64,000 nucleotides of DNA. Origin: Lysinibacillus sp. FSL K6-0232. Its GTDB lineage: Bacteria > Bacillota > Bacilli > Bacillales_A > Planococcaceae. The notes under the pieces were generated by a model, which searched no databases, was not told where the DNA came from, and saw only the letters and a list, made by a program, of their open reading frames with translations. The stretch lies in contig NZ_JBBOYW010000001.1 of NCBI RefSeq assembly GCF_038008325.1, positions 858,001 to 922,000 of the forward strand, written 5' to 3'. A program made the translations under genes and the position numbers. Below, piece by piece: positions 28,447 to 37,329 of this stretch; position 1 is the first letter of the stretch, and each line of letters opens with the position of its first letter.

Positions 28447-28490
28447 AAAATAAAAAAGCCGCCTCCTTTAAACAATAGGAAGCGACCTTG
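28447..28490 (-). terminator. Expression-platform terminator of the TPP riboswitch
   Basis: On the minus strand, GTCGCTTCCT pairs with AGGAGGCGGC around a loop, followed by TTTTTTATTTT. It sits between the riboswitch and thiW, so TPP binding probably triggers premature termination. Confidence 0.85.
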
Positions 28491-28515
28491 CATATATATT
28501 GATAATAAGCAAGCA

Positions 28516-28611
28516 GCGCCACTTCCCTCCGCTAGTGTGAACTAGATCAGGTTCAAAGGGTCTGTATATCAACATATACATCTCAGCCTTGTAAAGACTC
28601 CCCTAGTGGTA
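28516..28611 (-). ncRNA. TPP riboswitch (THI element)
   Basis: Read on the minus strand it contains the hallmark blocks in order: CTAGGGGAG, GGCTGAGA, GACCCTTTGAACCTGATC and the closing CTAG...GGAGGGAAG segment. This is the conserved thiamine pyrophosphate aptamer. It lies just before a terminator hairpin and thiW. Confidence 0.97.
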
Positions 28612-28641
28612 ATAGAATAATAATTTTAGTAGAACACCAAT

Positions 28642-28669
28642 AATGTACCATATTCCAAAAAATAGTCAA
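28642..28669 (-). promoter_or_regulatory. Probable sigma-A promoter for the thiW riboswitch transcript
   Basis: On the minus strand a -35 TTGACT (28664-28669) and a -10 TACATT (28642-28647) are 16 bases apart, ending about 30 bases before the riboswitch. Confidence 0.6.
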
Positions 28670-28682
28670 TAATTTTTCAGCA

Positions 28683-29879
28683 TTAATGTGTATCGGGCTG
28701 CATAAGGTGTGGTGCTCTTTTTATTGTCCAAATTAGCGCAATAAAGAAGCAGGCTAATAAAATAATTGCACCAAAAATATAAGGGCTGTTCATATTCCAA
28801 TCAAAGAGAATACCTGCTAATGCTGGGCCAATCATATTACCAAGGCTCATATAGGCATTGTTTAAGCCAGCGGCAAATCCTTGCTCATTGTCAGCAAGCT
28901 TAGAAATCAATGTATTGACAGCAGGTCGAATTAATGTAGTTGCTGTTGAGAAAATCGTTGCTACCACTAAAATAAGCGCAAATCCTGACACAAATAATAT
29001 TAAGTAAATAGAAATGGATGCGACAAATAAGTTGATTAAGACAACCTTCATCTCTCCTAAGCGCTTAAAGAGTGGCGTAATCACAAACATTTGAACAACT
29101 ACGCCAAATGCACCACCAACCACTAAAATAATGGCAATATCACCAGGTGTATAATTGAATTTTTCTGTAACAAATAACGATAGCGTTGTTTGGAAATTAG
29201 CGATACCAAATGAGAATACCATCATAATAATGAGCATTACGAAATAAGGCATATGTACAGAACGAGCCATTTGCTTTGCAAGATTGTCTTGCTTTTGTTT
29301 ATTTTGTACAATGCTTGGCTTTGTTGATGGCAGTAAGAAAAATGATAGCAGTGCTGCTAAAATAGCCGCAGTACCAGCTGTATAGAATGGAAAATGCAAG
29401 CTTACTTCTGATAAAAAGCCACCGATGCCAGGCCCAATCATAAAGCCAAGTGACATAGCAGCACCAAGCATCCCCATTCCTTTTCCTCGTTCTTCATATG
29501 TTGTAACATCCGCAACAAAAGCCATAATAGGAGGGGCTACAAATGCAGAGCCAAGACCGCCTAAAAAACGGGCAACAAAGAGCATCCATACGTCTGTAGA
29601 AAGTCCAAAACCAATTTGTGCAAGACCTGATAGGATAAGACCAAAAATAATTAAATTTTTGCGACCATACTGATCTGAAAGATTCCCAGCAATCGGAGAA
29701 AATACAAATTGTGCTAAGGCGAATGTTGCAATTAACATACCAAGAACTTGTCCTGCTGCACCAAATATTCTTAAATACTCTGGCATAACAGGGATAATAA
29801 TACCAATACTCCCCATTGTGATAAACATATTAAACATTAAAAGATATAAAGCCGCCTTATTGGACTTTTGCTGGGTCAT
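28683..29879 (-). CDS. MFS multidrug efflux transporter (Bmr/NorA-like)
   Basis: A 398-residue major facilitator with about 12 transmembrane helices. The loop 2-3 motif is GNLSDQYGRKNLII, and motif C-like GAAMSLGFMIGPGIGG marks the antiporter group of drug exporters. The N-terminus matches Bmr/NorA-type pumps (IGIIIPVMPEYL). The ATG at 29879 is chosen because AAAGGAGAG precedes it; the longer frame up to 29999 adds 40 hydrophilic residues without a ribosome site. Substrate unknown. Confidence 0.85.
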   Translation of the reverse strand: MTQQKSNKAALYLLMFNMFITMGSIGIIIPVMPEYLRIFGAAGQVLGMLIATFALAQFVFSPIAGNLSDQYGRKNLIIFGLILSGLAQIGFGLSTDVWMLFVARFLGGLGSAFVAPPIMAFVADVTTYEERGKGMGMLGAAMSLGFMIGPGIGGFLSEVSLHFPFYTAGTAAILAALLSFFLLPSTKPSIVQNKQKQDNLAKQMARSVHMPYFVMLIIMMVFSFGIANFQTTLSLFVTEKFNYTPGDIAIILVVGGAFGVVVQMFVITPLFKRLGEMKVVLINLFVASISIYLILFVSGFALILVVATIFSTATTLIRPAVNTLISKLADNEQGFAAGLNNAYMSLGNMIGPALAGILFDWNMNSPYIFGAIILLACFFIALIWTIKRAPHLMQPDTH

Positions 29880-29961
29880 CAAATAACTCTCCTTTTTATC
29901 ACCAAATATACTACAGTCTATCATAAGCGAACCTGTCATTGTATCGGTTGAAAGTCTGAAA

Positions 29962-29976
29962 TGATAGTTTCTATCA
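29962..29976. promoter_or_regulatory. Candidate operator upstream of the MFS gene
   Basis: A perfect inverted repeat TGATAG-TTT-CTATCA lies about 85 bases upstream of the pump start. It could bind a dedicated regulator, but none is encoded next to it. Confidence 0.3.
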
Positions 29977-29979
29977 AGC

Positions 29980-30024
29980 AAAAGGTCTGTCGTGAGCATA
30001 AAGCTACTTCGACAGACCTTTTAC
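29980..30024. terminator. Terminator of the potABCD operon
   Basis: Inverted repeat AAAAGGTCTGTCG / CGACAGACCTTTT with a loop of about 17 bases. On the minus strand it lies directly after the potD stop; it is nearly symmetrical. Confidence 0.85.
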
Positions 30025-30029
30025 AATTG

Positions 30030-31103
30030 TTAACGAATACTCATTTTAAATTCTAAAAACAATTCATTATATTTCCCTAAATAATCAGGTCCTAAGTTTT
30101 TATAGACCTCTAATGTATCACGTTGCTCCTCAGAAGGGTAGTAGCGTTCATCTGTGACAACCTCTTCATCCATTAAGTCCATAGCAGCAATATTTGGTGT
30201 AGAGTAGCCTACATAATCAGCGTTTCGAGCACCAGCATCAGCACTTAACATAAAATTAATAAAAGCATGTGCCCCATCGATGTTTTTCGATGTTTTTGGA
30301 ATAACCATATTATCAAACCATAAATTTGAGCCTTCCTCAGGTACTGCAAAGTCTAGCTCCTCATTTTCAAACATCATATCAGCAGCTTGCCCAGACCAAG
30401 TAAGGGCTACGGTTGCTTCATTATTAATCATCAGTGGTGTGATTTCATCACCGATAATTGCCTTCACATTTGGAGCAAGTGTAATTAGCTTATCAGTAGC
30501 CTGACGCAGCTCATGGTCATCTAATGAATTTAATGAGTAGCCAAGACTATTTAAGCCCATCCCAATGACTTCACGAGCACCATCCACTAAAAAGACTTTA
30601 CGCTTTAAGGAAGGGTCCCATAAATCTTCCCAAGAGGTAAAATCTAAATCACTCACAAGGCTTGGATTGTAAACAATGCCTACCGTTCCCCAGAAATAAG
30701 GGATTGAATATTGATTGTTATCGTCAAATGGCAAATCTAAAAAATAAGGGTCAATATTTTTTAAATTAGGGAGCTTTGTTTTATCTAAAGGAATCAATAA
30801 ATTTTCTTCCTTCATTTTTTCAATCATATACTCAGAAGGGACGGCAATATCATAAGCTGTGCCACCTTGCTGAATTTTCGTCATCATTGCTTCATTGGAA
30901 TCGAAGGTTTCGTAGACGACATGAATGCCTGTTTCTTCTTCAAATTCTTTCAATAAATCAGGGTCAATATATTCGCCCCAGTTAAAGATGGTTAATGTGT
31001 TTTTGCCACCTTTACCGCCACCTGCGCTTAAAGCATCAGCAGCATAAAATAACAGAGCTGAAACAACAAGGATGGCAATGGTTGCTTGAATTAATGACTT
31101 CAT
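30030..31103 (-). CDS. potD: Spermidine/putrescine-binding protein PotD
   Basis: A 357-residue polyamine-binding protein of the PotD/PotF family, with LTIFNWGEYIDPDLLKEFE near the mature N-terminus and the YDIAVPSEYMIEKM segment. The N-terminus is hydrophobic (about 5-25) but has no lipobox cysteine; the sequence runs ALSAGGGKGGK instead, so it is either cleaved after Ala or kept as an anchor, unlike the lipoprotein form common in Gram-positives. Start overlaps the potC stop. Last gene of the operon. Confidence 0.92.
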   Translation of the reverse strand: MKSLIQATIAILVVSALLFYAADALSAGGGKGGKNTLTIFNWGEYIDPDLLKEFEEETGIHVVYETFDSNEAMMTKIQQGGTAYDIAVPSEYMIEKMKEENLLIPLDKTKLPNLKNIDPYFLDLPFDDNNQYSIPYFWGTVGIVYNPSLVSDLDFTSWEDLWDPSLKRKVFLVDGAREVIGMGLNSLGYSLNSLDDHELRQATDKLITLAPNVKAIIGDEITPLMINNEATVALTWSGQAADMMFENEELDFAVPEEGSNLWFDNMVIPKTSKNIDGAHAFINFMLSADAGARNADYVGYSTPNIAAMDLMDEEVVTDERYYPSEEQRDTLEVYKNLGPDYLGKYNELFLEFKMSIR

Positions 31104-31897
31104 TGTTGTCCCTCCGTTCTTTTAGTTGCGCGGCTTGTGACAAAATAATAGCCAATTACGACTAGCACTGTAACAAAGAATACTAAACCTGAAATAGCGT
31201 TAACGGTTAGTGAAATACCTGCACGTGCCATCGAATAGATTTCTACTGATAATGTACTAAAGCCATTGCCTGTTACAAAAAATGTGACAGCAAAATCATC
31301 TAAAGAATATGTTAGTGCAAGGAAAAAGCCTGCAAAAATACCTGGCTGAATATACGGTAAAATAACACGCATCATAATATCTTTTTTTGTAGCCCCTAAG
31401 TCAAGCGCTGCATCAATTAATGATGTATTCATTTCAAGTAATTTTGGTAAAACCATTAAGACAACAATCGGTACACTAAATGCAACGTGCGCTAATAAAA
31501 CAGAGGTAAAGCCTAATTTAATGCCAGCGATTGTAAATAAAATTAAAAAGCTCGCACCAATAATAACATCAGGGCTGACGATTAAGACATTGTTTAAAGA
31601 CAGTAATGTATTGCGCATTTTTGAGTCTTTCACTGTGACAATGCCAATTGCGCCAAGTGTTCCTATAATAGTAGAAATCAAAGCAGAAAGTAATGCCACG
31701 ATGACTGTATTAATTAAAATCACCAGTAGACGAGAATCCTCAAAAACAGCCTGATAATGCTCAAGTGTAAAGGATTCGAAGTGATTCATAGAGCCACCAC
31801 TATTGAACGAATAAAAAATTAAATAGAAGATAGGCGCATACAGAACAATAAAAACAATTATTAAATAGACTTTGGCTGATGCAGATAGTTTGTTCAT
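31100..31897 (-). CDS. potC: Polyamine ABC transporter permease PotC
   Basis: A 265-residue permease with six transmembrane segments and the inner-membrane binding-protein-dependent loop LDLGATKKDIMMRVILPYIQPG (EAA motif). It overlaps potB (ATGA) and potD. AAGGAGG precedes the ATG. Confidence 0.94.
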   Translation of the reverse strand: MNKLSASAKVYLIIVFIVLYAPIFYLIFYSFNSGGSMNHFESFTLEHYQAVFEDSRLLVILINTVIVALLSALISTIIGTLGAIGIVTVKDSKMRNTLLSLNNVLIVSPDVIIGASFLILFTIAGIKLGFTSVLLAHVAFSVPIVVLMVLPKLLEMNTSLIDAALDLGATKKDIMMRVILPYIQPGIFAGFFLALTYSLDDFAVTFFVTGNGFSTLSVEIYSMARAGISLTVNAISGLVFFVTVLVVIGYYFVTSRATKRTEGQQ

Positions 31898-32703
31898 CGT
31901 ACGCGACCTCCTTTATTTTTTTGCCCCGTAATTAGCATAATCACGACCATAAATAAAATTAAAAAGACAGCAATTGTAGAACCCATCCCCCAATTTTGTG
32001 TCACAAGGAATTGCTGCTCAATCGCTGTTCCAAGGGTAATAACACGGTTTCCAGCGATTAAACGCGTAATCATAAAGAGCGATAACGCAGGGATAAAGAC
32101 AACCTGAATACCAGATTTCACACCATCCATTGTTAATGGCAAAATAACGCGACGGAAGGTTGTGAAGGCAGACGCCCCTAAATCACGAGATGCATAAATA
32201 AGTGTTGGATTTAAACGATCTAAAGCATTGAAAATCGGTAAAATCATAAAAGGAATAAAAATATAAACAGATACAAAGATAAAGCTAATATCTGTAAACA
32301 GCATTTGCTTCGGATCAAAGCCAAATACTTCGATAAATGCATTGATAGGACCATATAAACCAAAAATCCCAATAAAGGCATATGTTTTTAACAATAAATT
32401 AATCCATGAAGGAATAATAATAAGCAGCAACCAAAGCTGTTTATGCTTTGTTTTTGTTAAAAAGTAAGCTGTTGGATATGAAATTAATAGTGTAAAGAAT
32501 GTAATTAAAAAGGCATACCAAAACGAGCTTACTGTCATTTTTAAATAGACTGATGTAAAGAACGCTTTATAGTTATCGAGCGTAAAATTGCCGTGTAAAT
32601 CAAGTAGGGAATAATAGACGACAAGTGCAATTGGCGCAATAACGAAAAAGAGAATCCATAGCATGTATGGAAATAGTGCTGATTTCGATGTCTTAGTTTG
32701 CAT
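31894..32703 (-). CDS. potB: Polyamine ABC transporter permease PotB
   Basis: About 269 residues with six transmembrane segments and the EAA-type loop [18 protein letters not shown]. The start lies inside the 3' end of potA; several ATGs are close together, and the one at 32703 (MQTKTSK) is best spaced from the GGAG, although 32718 or 32709 are possible. Translational coupling to potA is likely. Confidence 0.92.
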   Translation of the reverse strand: MQTKTSKSALFPYMLWILFFVIAPIALVVYYSLLDLHGNFTLDNYKAFFTSVYLKMTVSSFWYAFLITFFTLLISYPTAYFLTKTKHKQLWLLLIIIPSWINLLLKTYAFIGIFGLYGPINAFIEVFGFDPKQMLFTDISFIFVSVYIFIPFMILPIFNALDRLNPTLIYASRDLGASAFTTFRRVILPLTMDGVKSGIQVVFIPALSLFMITRLIAGNRVITLGTAIEQQFLVTQNWGMGSTIAVFLILFMVVIMLITGQKNKGGRVR

Positions 32704-33799
32704 CTTCATCATCTCCATACGATTCTAAACGTTTATCAAATTCTTCCTCTGTTTCATTTAAACGCATGACATGAATCGCTTCTGGGTCAAAGTCTAAGCC
32801 AATTTCTGTCCCTACTTCAGCTTTTTTCAATGAATGAACAAGCCATTCATTGCCGTCTTTATCGTATGTGGATAATTCATAATGTACGCCTCGGAATAAT
32901 TGTGTATCGACTTTAACAACAAGCTTGCCTTTGTCGATTGTTGTCATTTCTAGGTCTTCTGGGCGAATAACGATATCGATTTTTTCGTTTGGCTTCATGC
33001 CTTGGTCAACACATTCAAAAATCTTCCCAGCAAATTCAACCTTGAAATCCTCAATCATGACACCATGTACAATATTAGACTCCCCAATAAAGTCAGCTAC
33101 AAAGCGGTTAATTGGCTCGTCATAAATATCTACAGGTGTGCCAGATTGCTGAATTTGCCCTTCACTTAACACAAAAATCTCGTCACTCATCGCAAGTGCC
33201 TCTTCCTGATCGTGTGTAACAAAGACAAATGTTTTACCAAGGCGCTGCTGTAATTCACGCAATTCATACTGCATCTCTGTACGTAGCTTTAAGTCTAATG
33301 CCGACAGAGGCTCATCCAGTAAAATCACTTCAGGGTCATTGACAATAGCACGTGCAATTGCGACACGCTGGCGCTGACCACCAGACATTTCAGAAATTTC
33401 ACGATTGCCATAGCCTGCTAAGTTTACAAATTTTAAGGCTTCAGCTACACGATCCTTTATATCATTTTCAGGGAGCTTTTTAATGCGTAAGCCGAATGCT
33501 ACATTTTCAAAAACATTCAGGTGCGGAAATAGCGCATAATCCTGAAAAACGGTATTTACCTGACGCTCATTTGCAGGTACAGCATTGATTTTTTTATCAT
33601 GGAAAAATACATCACCTGTTGTTGGCTCTGTGAATCCAGCAATAATACGTAAAATCGTTGTTTTTCCGCAACCAGAAGGGCCAAGAAGTGTATAAAATTT
33701 GCCCTTTTCCAGCTCCAGATTAATATTTTTTAAAACAACAGTTCCATCATCATAAGATTTTGAAACATTGTCAAAGCGGATAATTGTATTCGATGTCAT
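32693..33799 (-). CDS. potA: Polyamine ABC transporter ATPase PotA
   Basis: A 368-residue ABC ATPase with Walker [10 protein letters not shown] (about 38-46), the Q-loop [11 protein letters not shown], signature [15 protein letters not shown], Walker [13 protein letters not shown] and a C-terminal TOBE-like regulatory domain. It energises uptake of spermidine/putrescine through PotBC. AGGAGG lies before the ATG, 17 bases behind the regulator gene. Confidence 0.95.
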   Translation of the reverse strand: MTSNTIIRFDNVSKSYDDGTVVLKNINLELEKGKFYTLLGPSGCGKTTILRIIAGFTEPTTGDVFFHDKKINAVPANERQVNTVFQDYALFPHLNVFENVAFGLRIKKLPENDIKDRVAEALKFVNLAGYGNREISEMSGGQRQRVAIARAIVNDPEVILLDEPLSALDLKLRTEMQYELRELQQRLGKTFVFVTHDQEEALAMSDEIFVLSEGQIQQSGTPVDIYDEPINRFVADFIGESNIVHGVMIEDFKVEFAGKIFECVDQGMKPNEKIDIVIRPEDLEMTTIDKGKLVVKVDTQLFRGVHYELSTYDKDGNEWLVHSLKKAEVGTEIGLDFDPEAIHVMRLNETEEEFDKRLESYGDDEDAN

Positions 33800-33816
33800 C
33801 GGTATGCCTCCTTAAG

Positions 33817-34359
33817 CTATAAATATGAGTCTGTTGCAACGAGTAAAATTTTCGTTTCAGCAGCGTGTGCATTAAAAATTTGATGATGGTTTGTTGCGTC
33901 AAAATAAAGGGAATTGCCTTCACTAGCGATATACTGTTCATTTCCTAAAACAAGTCGAATACGCCCTTTGACAACATAAATAAATGTTTCGGATAGCGAT
34001 GGTTCAAATTGCTTAAACTCACCATTGGCAGCAAATGTTAGGAAAATTGGCTCCATCTCTTTTTCATTTGATGTAGGAATAAGCCATTGAATTTTATAGT
34101 TTTTGTCCTCATCTGTATAAATGGATTGATCTTCTTCTGTATAAACAACCTTTTGTTCAGAGGATTCATCATCAAAAAATTCCTTTGGTGTTGACCCTAA
34201 AACTTCCAGTATCGAAAATAATGTTTCAATAGAAGGTGAATTTAAATCACGCTCTAATTGAGAAATATAGCCTTTGCTTAAATCTGTACGTTCTCCAAGT
34301 TCCTCTTGGGTAAGACCCTTTTTTAAACGAAGCGCTTTAATTTTTGCTCCTATTTGCAT
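33817..34359 (-). CDS. XRE-family regulator with C-terminal cupin domain
   Basis: A 180-residue PuuR-like regulator: an N-terminal XRE helix-turn-helix (LTQEELGERTDLSKGYISQLERD, trimmed here to LTQEELGERTDLSKGYIS; about 14-31) and a C-terminal cupin domain (about 105-175, with the FIYVVKGRIRL strand). Regulators of this type sense polyamines or related amines. It is the first gene of the pot operon, so it probably controls polyamine uptake, using the AGTTTAC repeats just upstream. Confidence 0.9.
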   Translation of the reverse strand: MQIGAKIKALRLKKGLTQEELGERTDLSKGYISQLERDLNSPSIETLFSILEVLGSTPKEFFDDESSEQKVVYTEEDQSIYTDEDKNYKIQWLIPTSNEKEMEPIFLTFAANGEFKQFEPSLSETFIYVVKGRIRLVLGNEQYIASEGNSLYFDATNHHQIFNAHAAETKILLVATDSYL

Positions 34360-34376
34360 CTTTTCCCTCCTAGAAG

Positions 34377-34434
34377 AAGTTTAGCAATCATAAACTTTCA
34401 GAATATGAAGTTTACTTTAACGAAACTTTTAGTT
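34377..34434. promoter_or_regulatory. AGTTTA repeats upstream of the XRE-pot operon
   Basis: A perfect inverted repeat AAGTTTA-GCAATCA-TAAACTT (34377-34397) is followed by ATGAAGTTTACTT (34405-34417) and a second AGTTTAC (34431-34437). The repeats cover the likely promoter region of the XRE gene and are probable autoregulatory operators. Confidence 0.5.
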
Positions 34435-34740
34435 TACTAAAACCCTTACAATTATACATAAGAATAAAAAATTTGCAATTACTTTTCGTGAAAAATACAG
34501 CATATTTACATACAAAGCAAAAGTTCGTATAATGTAGCATATTTTTGTCTAATATAGCTAATAAACAGTATAGAATCGACTATATATCATGGATTTGACG
34601 AATTTTTGTCAAACGATATAAATCATCTAAAAAGATGAAGTTTACTTGTTTGAAAAACGTCGGTTACTCTGCTATCGTAGAAGACGAGTTCGCTAGTGCG
34701 AATGGAATAGATAAACTACATATTTCGGAGGGATTTATTA
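34435..34740. other. AT-rich divergent intergenic region between the XRE gene and ykuU
   Basis: No gene seen. A second exact copy of the 13-mer ATGAAGTTTACTT is at 34635-34647, about 95 bases before ykuU. The ribosome site CGGAGGG for ykuU is at 34726-34732. The open frame that begins at 34635 is only an upstream extension of ykuU. Confidence 0.5.
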
Positions 34741-35282
34741 TGGCAGAACGCATGGTAGGTAAACAAGCACCTGACTTTACAATGGAAGCTGTACTTCCAG
34801 ACAAATCATTTGGTAAAGTATCGTTAGAAGATATTAAAGCACAAGATAAATGGACAGTTCTTTTCTTCTATCCAATGGATTTCACATTTGTATGTCCAAC
34901 TGAAATTACTGCAATGAGCGATCGTTACGATGAGTTCGAAGACTTAGATGCAGAGGTAATTGGTGTTTCTACAGATACAATCCATACTCACTTAGCATGG
35001 ATTAACACAGACCGCACGCAAAATGGTCTTGGTGATTTAAAATATCCATTAGCGGCTGATACAAACCACCAAGTTTCAAAAGAATATGGTGTATTAATTG
35101 AAGAAGAAGGTATCGCACTACGCGGTTTATTCATCATTAATCCAGAAGGCGAACTAAAATATCAAACAGTATTTGATAACAATATCGGTCGTGATGTTGA
35201 TGAAACATTACGTGTACTTCAAGCATTACAAACTGGCGGTCTTTGCCCAGCAAACTGGCGTCCAGGTCAAGCAACTCTATAA
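34741..35282 (+). CDS. ykuU: 2-Cys peroxiredoxin YkuU
   Basis: A 180-residue typical 2-Cys peroxiredoxin (AhpC/Prx1 group) that reduces hydroperoxides. The peroxidatic cysteine is in FYPMDFTFVCPTE (about residue 52) and the resolving cysteine in GGLCPANW (about 169). Length and sequence match B. subtilis YkuU. The ATG at 34741 is set by GGAGGG 8 bases upstream; the longer frame to 34635 is not supported. The thioredoxin-like ykuV follows, as in B. subtilis, but with a terminator between them. Confidence 0.95.
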
Positions 35283-35318
35283 GCCAATAGACTTGCTGTA
35301 TGATTTTGTACAAATAAA

Positions 35319-35350
35319 GAGTCCCCACGACACGCTTGTGGGGACTTTTA
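35319..35350 (+). terminator. Terminator of ykuU
   Basis: Stem GTCCCCAC / GTGGGGAC with a 9-base loop and a T-run, between ykuU and ykuV. Confidence 0.88.
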
Positions 35351-35415
35351 ACTGAATTGGGCAAAAAAATAAATGCTATAATTCCAAACTATTAGGATGT
35401 TGGAGGAGAATTTTC

Positions 35416-35871
35416 ATGAAACTTCGTGAACAAATGCCTGAACTTGTGGGCGCAACAACTTGGCTAAATGGTGAAGTAACGAAAGCTGATTTAGTAGGTG
35501 AAAAACCAACATTAATTCACTTTTGGTCAGTAAGCTGTCATTTATGTAAAGAAGCAATGCCAGATGTAAACAATTTCCGTGACCAATATAAAGATGAACT
35601 AAATGTCGTAGCAGTACATATGCCACGTTCTGAGGAAGATACTGATTTAGCTACAATTAAAGCAGTAGCGGCAGAGCATGATATTACACAACCAATCTTT
35701 GTAGATAGCGAAATGAAGCTAACAGATGCTTTTGAAAATCAATATGTGCCTGCATATTTTGTCTTCGATAAGGATGGTCAGCTACGTCATATGCAAGCTG
35801 GTGGTAGTGGCATGAAAATGCTAGAAAAACGCGTAAATCGCGTACTAGATGAAATGCGTAATGCTGAATAA
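35416..35871 (+). CDS. ykuV: Thioredoxin-like thiol-disulfide oxidoreductase YkuV
   Basis: A 151-residue cytosolic thioredoxin-fold protein. The redox motif is SCHLCKEAMP (Cys-His-Leu-Cys, about 41-44), and the C-terminal GGSGMKMLEKRVNRVLDE is almost identical to B. subtilis YkuV. It probably reduces disulfides and may serve the adjacent peroxiredoxin. GGAGGAG precedes the ATG. Confidence 0.95.
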   Translation: MKLREQMPELVGATTWLNGEVTKADLVGEKPTLIHFWSVSCHLCKEAMPDVNNFRDQYKDELNVVAVHMPRSEEDTDLATIKAVAAEHDITQPIFVDSEMKLTDAFENQYVPAYFVFDKDGQLRHMQAGGSGMKMLEKRVNRVLDEMRNAE

Positions 35872-35885
35872 TAAGAAATGTAGAA

Positions 35886-35913
35886 GGCGGGGATTGAAGT
35901 CCTCGTCTTTTTT
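35886..35913 (+). terminator. Terminator of ykuV
   Basis: GGCGGGGA / TCCTCGTC stem (with G-U pairs) and a six-T run soon after the ykuV stop. Confidence 0.7.
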
Positions 35914-36005
35914 GTCTTATGTTGACAATAAAGCTGTTGTTTTGACAATACATCTAACAACGAATACGCTACAATGGTGATATAGTCATTTTCGGAGGGA
36001 TTTTT

Positions 36006-36671
36006 ATGATGAAAAAAGAGTTTGCAGTTATTGGGCTTGGTCGTTTTGGGGGGAGTATTGTTCGCGAATTAATGAGCCAAGGTGCACAAGTAATGGCAAT
36101 TGACCATTCCTCAGAGCGTGTGGACGAATTTGCCTCCATTGCTACGCAGGCTATTGTTGCAGATTCAACAGATGAATCGGTGCTCAATTCATTAGGTATC
36201 CGTAATTTTGAGCATGTGATTGTTGCGATTGGCGAAGATATTCAAGCAAGCATTCTAACAACCATTATTTTAAAAGAAATTGGCGTGGAGCAAATTACGG
36301 TTAAGGCACAAAATGATTACCATGAAAAAGTATTGCGTAAAATTGGTGCTGATTTTATCGTCCATCCTGAGCGTGATATGGGTATTCGTATTGCGAATAA
36401 TATGCTCTCAAATACTGTGCTTGATTATTTAGAGCTATCAGATGAGCATTCTATTATGGAATTAAAGGCAAATGATGCAATCGCAGGCTACTCGATTATA
36501 GATTTAGATATTCGAGCAAAATATGGCATTAATATTGTAGGGATAAAGCGTGGCGCAGATATTATTGTATCTCCACAGGCGAGCGATAAAATTTTATTAG
36601 GTGATATTATGCTTGTCATTGGAGCAGATGTGGATATTAATCGTTTTGTAAAAAAGGCAATGAATGGGTAA
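36006..36671 (+). CDS. ktrC: K+ uptake regulatory subunit KtrC (TrkA/RCK family)
   Basis: A 221-residue cytosolic RCK protein that gates a KtrB/KtrD-type potassium channel. The N-terminal Rossmann domain (VIGLGRFGGS, about 9-18, with DSTDESVL) binds nucleotides, and the C-terminal RCK_C domain (from about 140) is the c-di-AMP-binding site in homologues. Sequence tracks B. subtilis KtrC throughout. The membrane subunit is not in this window. CGGAGGG lies before the double ATG. Confidence 0.95.
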   Translation: MMKKEFAVIGLGRFGGSIVRELMSQGAQVMAIDHSSERVDEFASIATQAIVADSTDESVLNSLGIRNFEHVIVAIGEDIQASILTTIILKEIGVEQITVKAQNDYHEKVLRKIGADFIVHPERDMGIRIANNMLSNTVLDYLELSDEHSIMELKANDAIAGYSIIDLDIRAKYGINIVGIKRGADIIVSPQASDKILLGDIMLVIGADVDINRFVKKAMNG

Positions 36672-36677
36672 TAGCCA

Positions 36678-37157
36678 ATGACAAAACGAAGATGGAAGCT
36701 AGTTATATTTGCAAGTATTTTACTAATTGGTGTTTTTACGATGCAGCATAGAGAGAAAAATAAGGAGGAGGCAATCTCCCTTATTTTAGATCATGCTGCA
36801 GAAGTGGATACGATTGAATTATTTAAAGATAAGCAGCTATTATTGCTTGCCACGAATGATGAGGCACAAGCATATCTTGAGCAATATCCACTTAGTCATG
36901 TAAGGAGCCTATCCAAAAAAGAAAGAACGATTTTTGAAGAGCAACCTGTCTACCATATTGTTTATAAAATAAATGATAAACCGTTATATGAGGTGGATAT
37001 TTTAAAAGTTGCAATTAGCTCTGAGCTTGATCAGGAATTGCAGCAAATGGTCTTTACTATTGACAATGAGCAATATTTAATTTATTGGGCTAAAGAGAAA
37101 AAAGCACTTGAACAATCCACAAATACACAGCGTTTGCTTGAACAGCATGGTAAATAA
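36678..37157 (+). CDS. Small membrane-anchored protein, unknown function
   Basis: A 159-residue protein with a basic N-terminus (MTKRRWK), one hydrophobic segment (about 8-21) and a hydrophilic Lys/Glu-rich remainder, so probably anchored with the bulk outside. It begins 6 bases after ktrC, so it is likely cotranscribed. No family recognised. Confidence 0.7.
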   Translation: MTKRRWKLVIFASILLIGVFTMQHREKNKEEAISLILDHAAEVDTIELFKDKQLLLLATNDEAQAYLEQYPLSHVRSLSKKERTIFEEQPVYHIVYKINDKPLYEVDILKVAISSELDQELQQMVFTIDNEQYLIYWAKEKKALEQSTNTQRLLEQHGK

Positions 37158-37158
37158 T

Positions 37159-37200
37159 AGTAGTGATACAGTATTTGAACTGGTCACTGCTTTTTTTGGG
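37159..37200 (+). terminator. Terminator of the ktrC transcript
   Basis: GTAGTGA / TCACTGC stem with a loop of about 15 bases and a seven-T run, next to the stop of the anchored-protein gene. Confidence 0.75.
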
Positions 37201-37275
37201 GCGTAATTGCTTGCGGATGTGGTAAATGTGTACGGATATATTGTAGTGAACATTGGCTGTAGAGGCTTTCTTAAT

Positions 37276-37318
37276 AAAAAGGTAAAATCCGCTTAGCATT
37301 GTGGATTTTTACCTTTTT
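37276..37318. terminator. Terminator of the GNAT gene
   Basis: AAAAAGGTAAAATCC / GGATTTTTACCTTTTT inverted repeat 12 bases after the acetyltransferase stop on the minus strand. Confidence 0.85.
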
Positions 37319-37329
37319 AAAAGATGAAT

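Noticed and set aside
34635..34740. N-terminal extension of the peroxiredoxin gene by 35 codons
   Set aside because: A strong ribosome site lies just before the ATG at 34741, and the protein from there has exactly the length of YkuU.
37200..37275. Possible small RNA between the ktrC terminator and the GNAT terminator
   Set aside because: No promoter boxes or conserved fold could be made out in the 75 bases.
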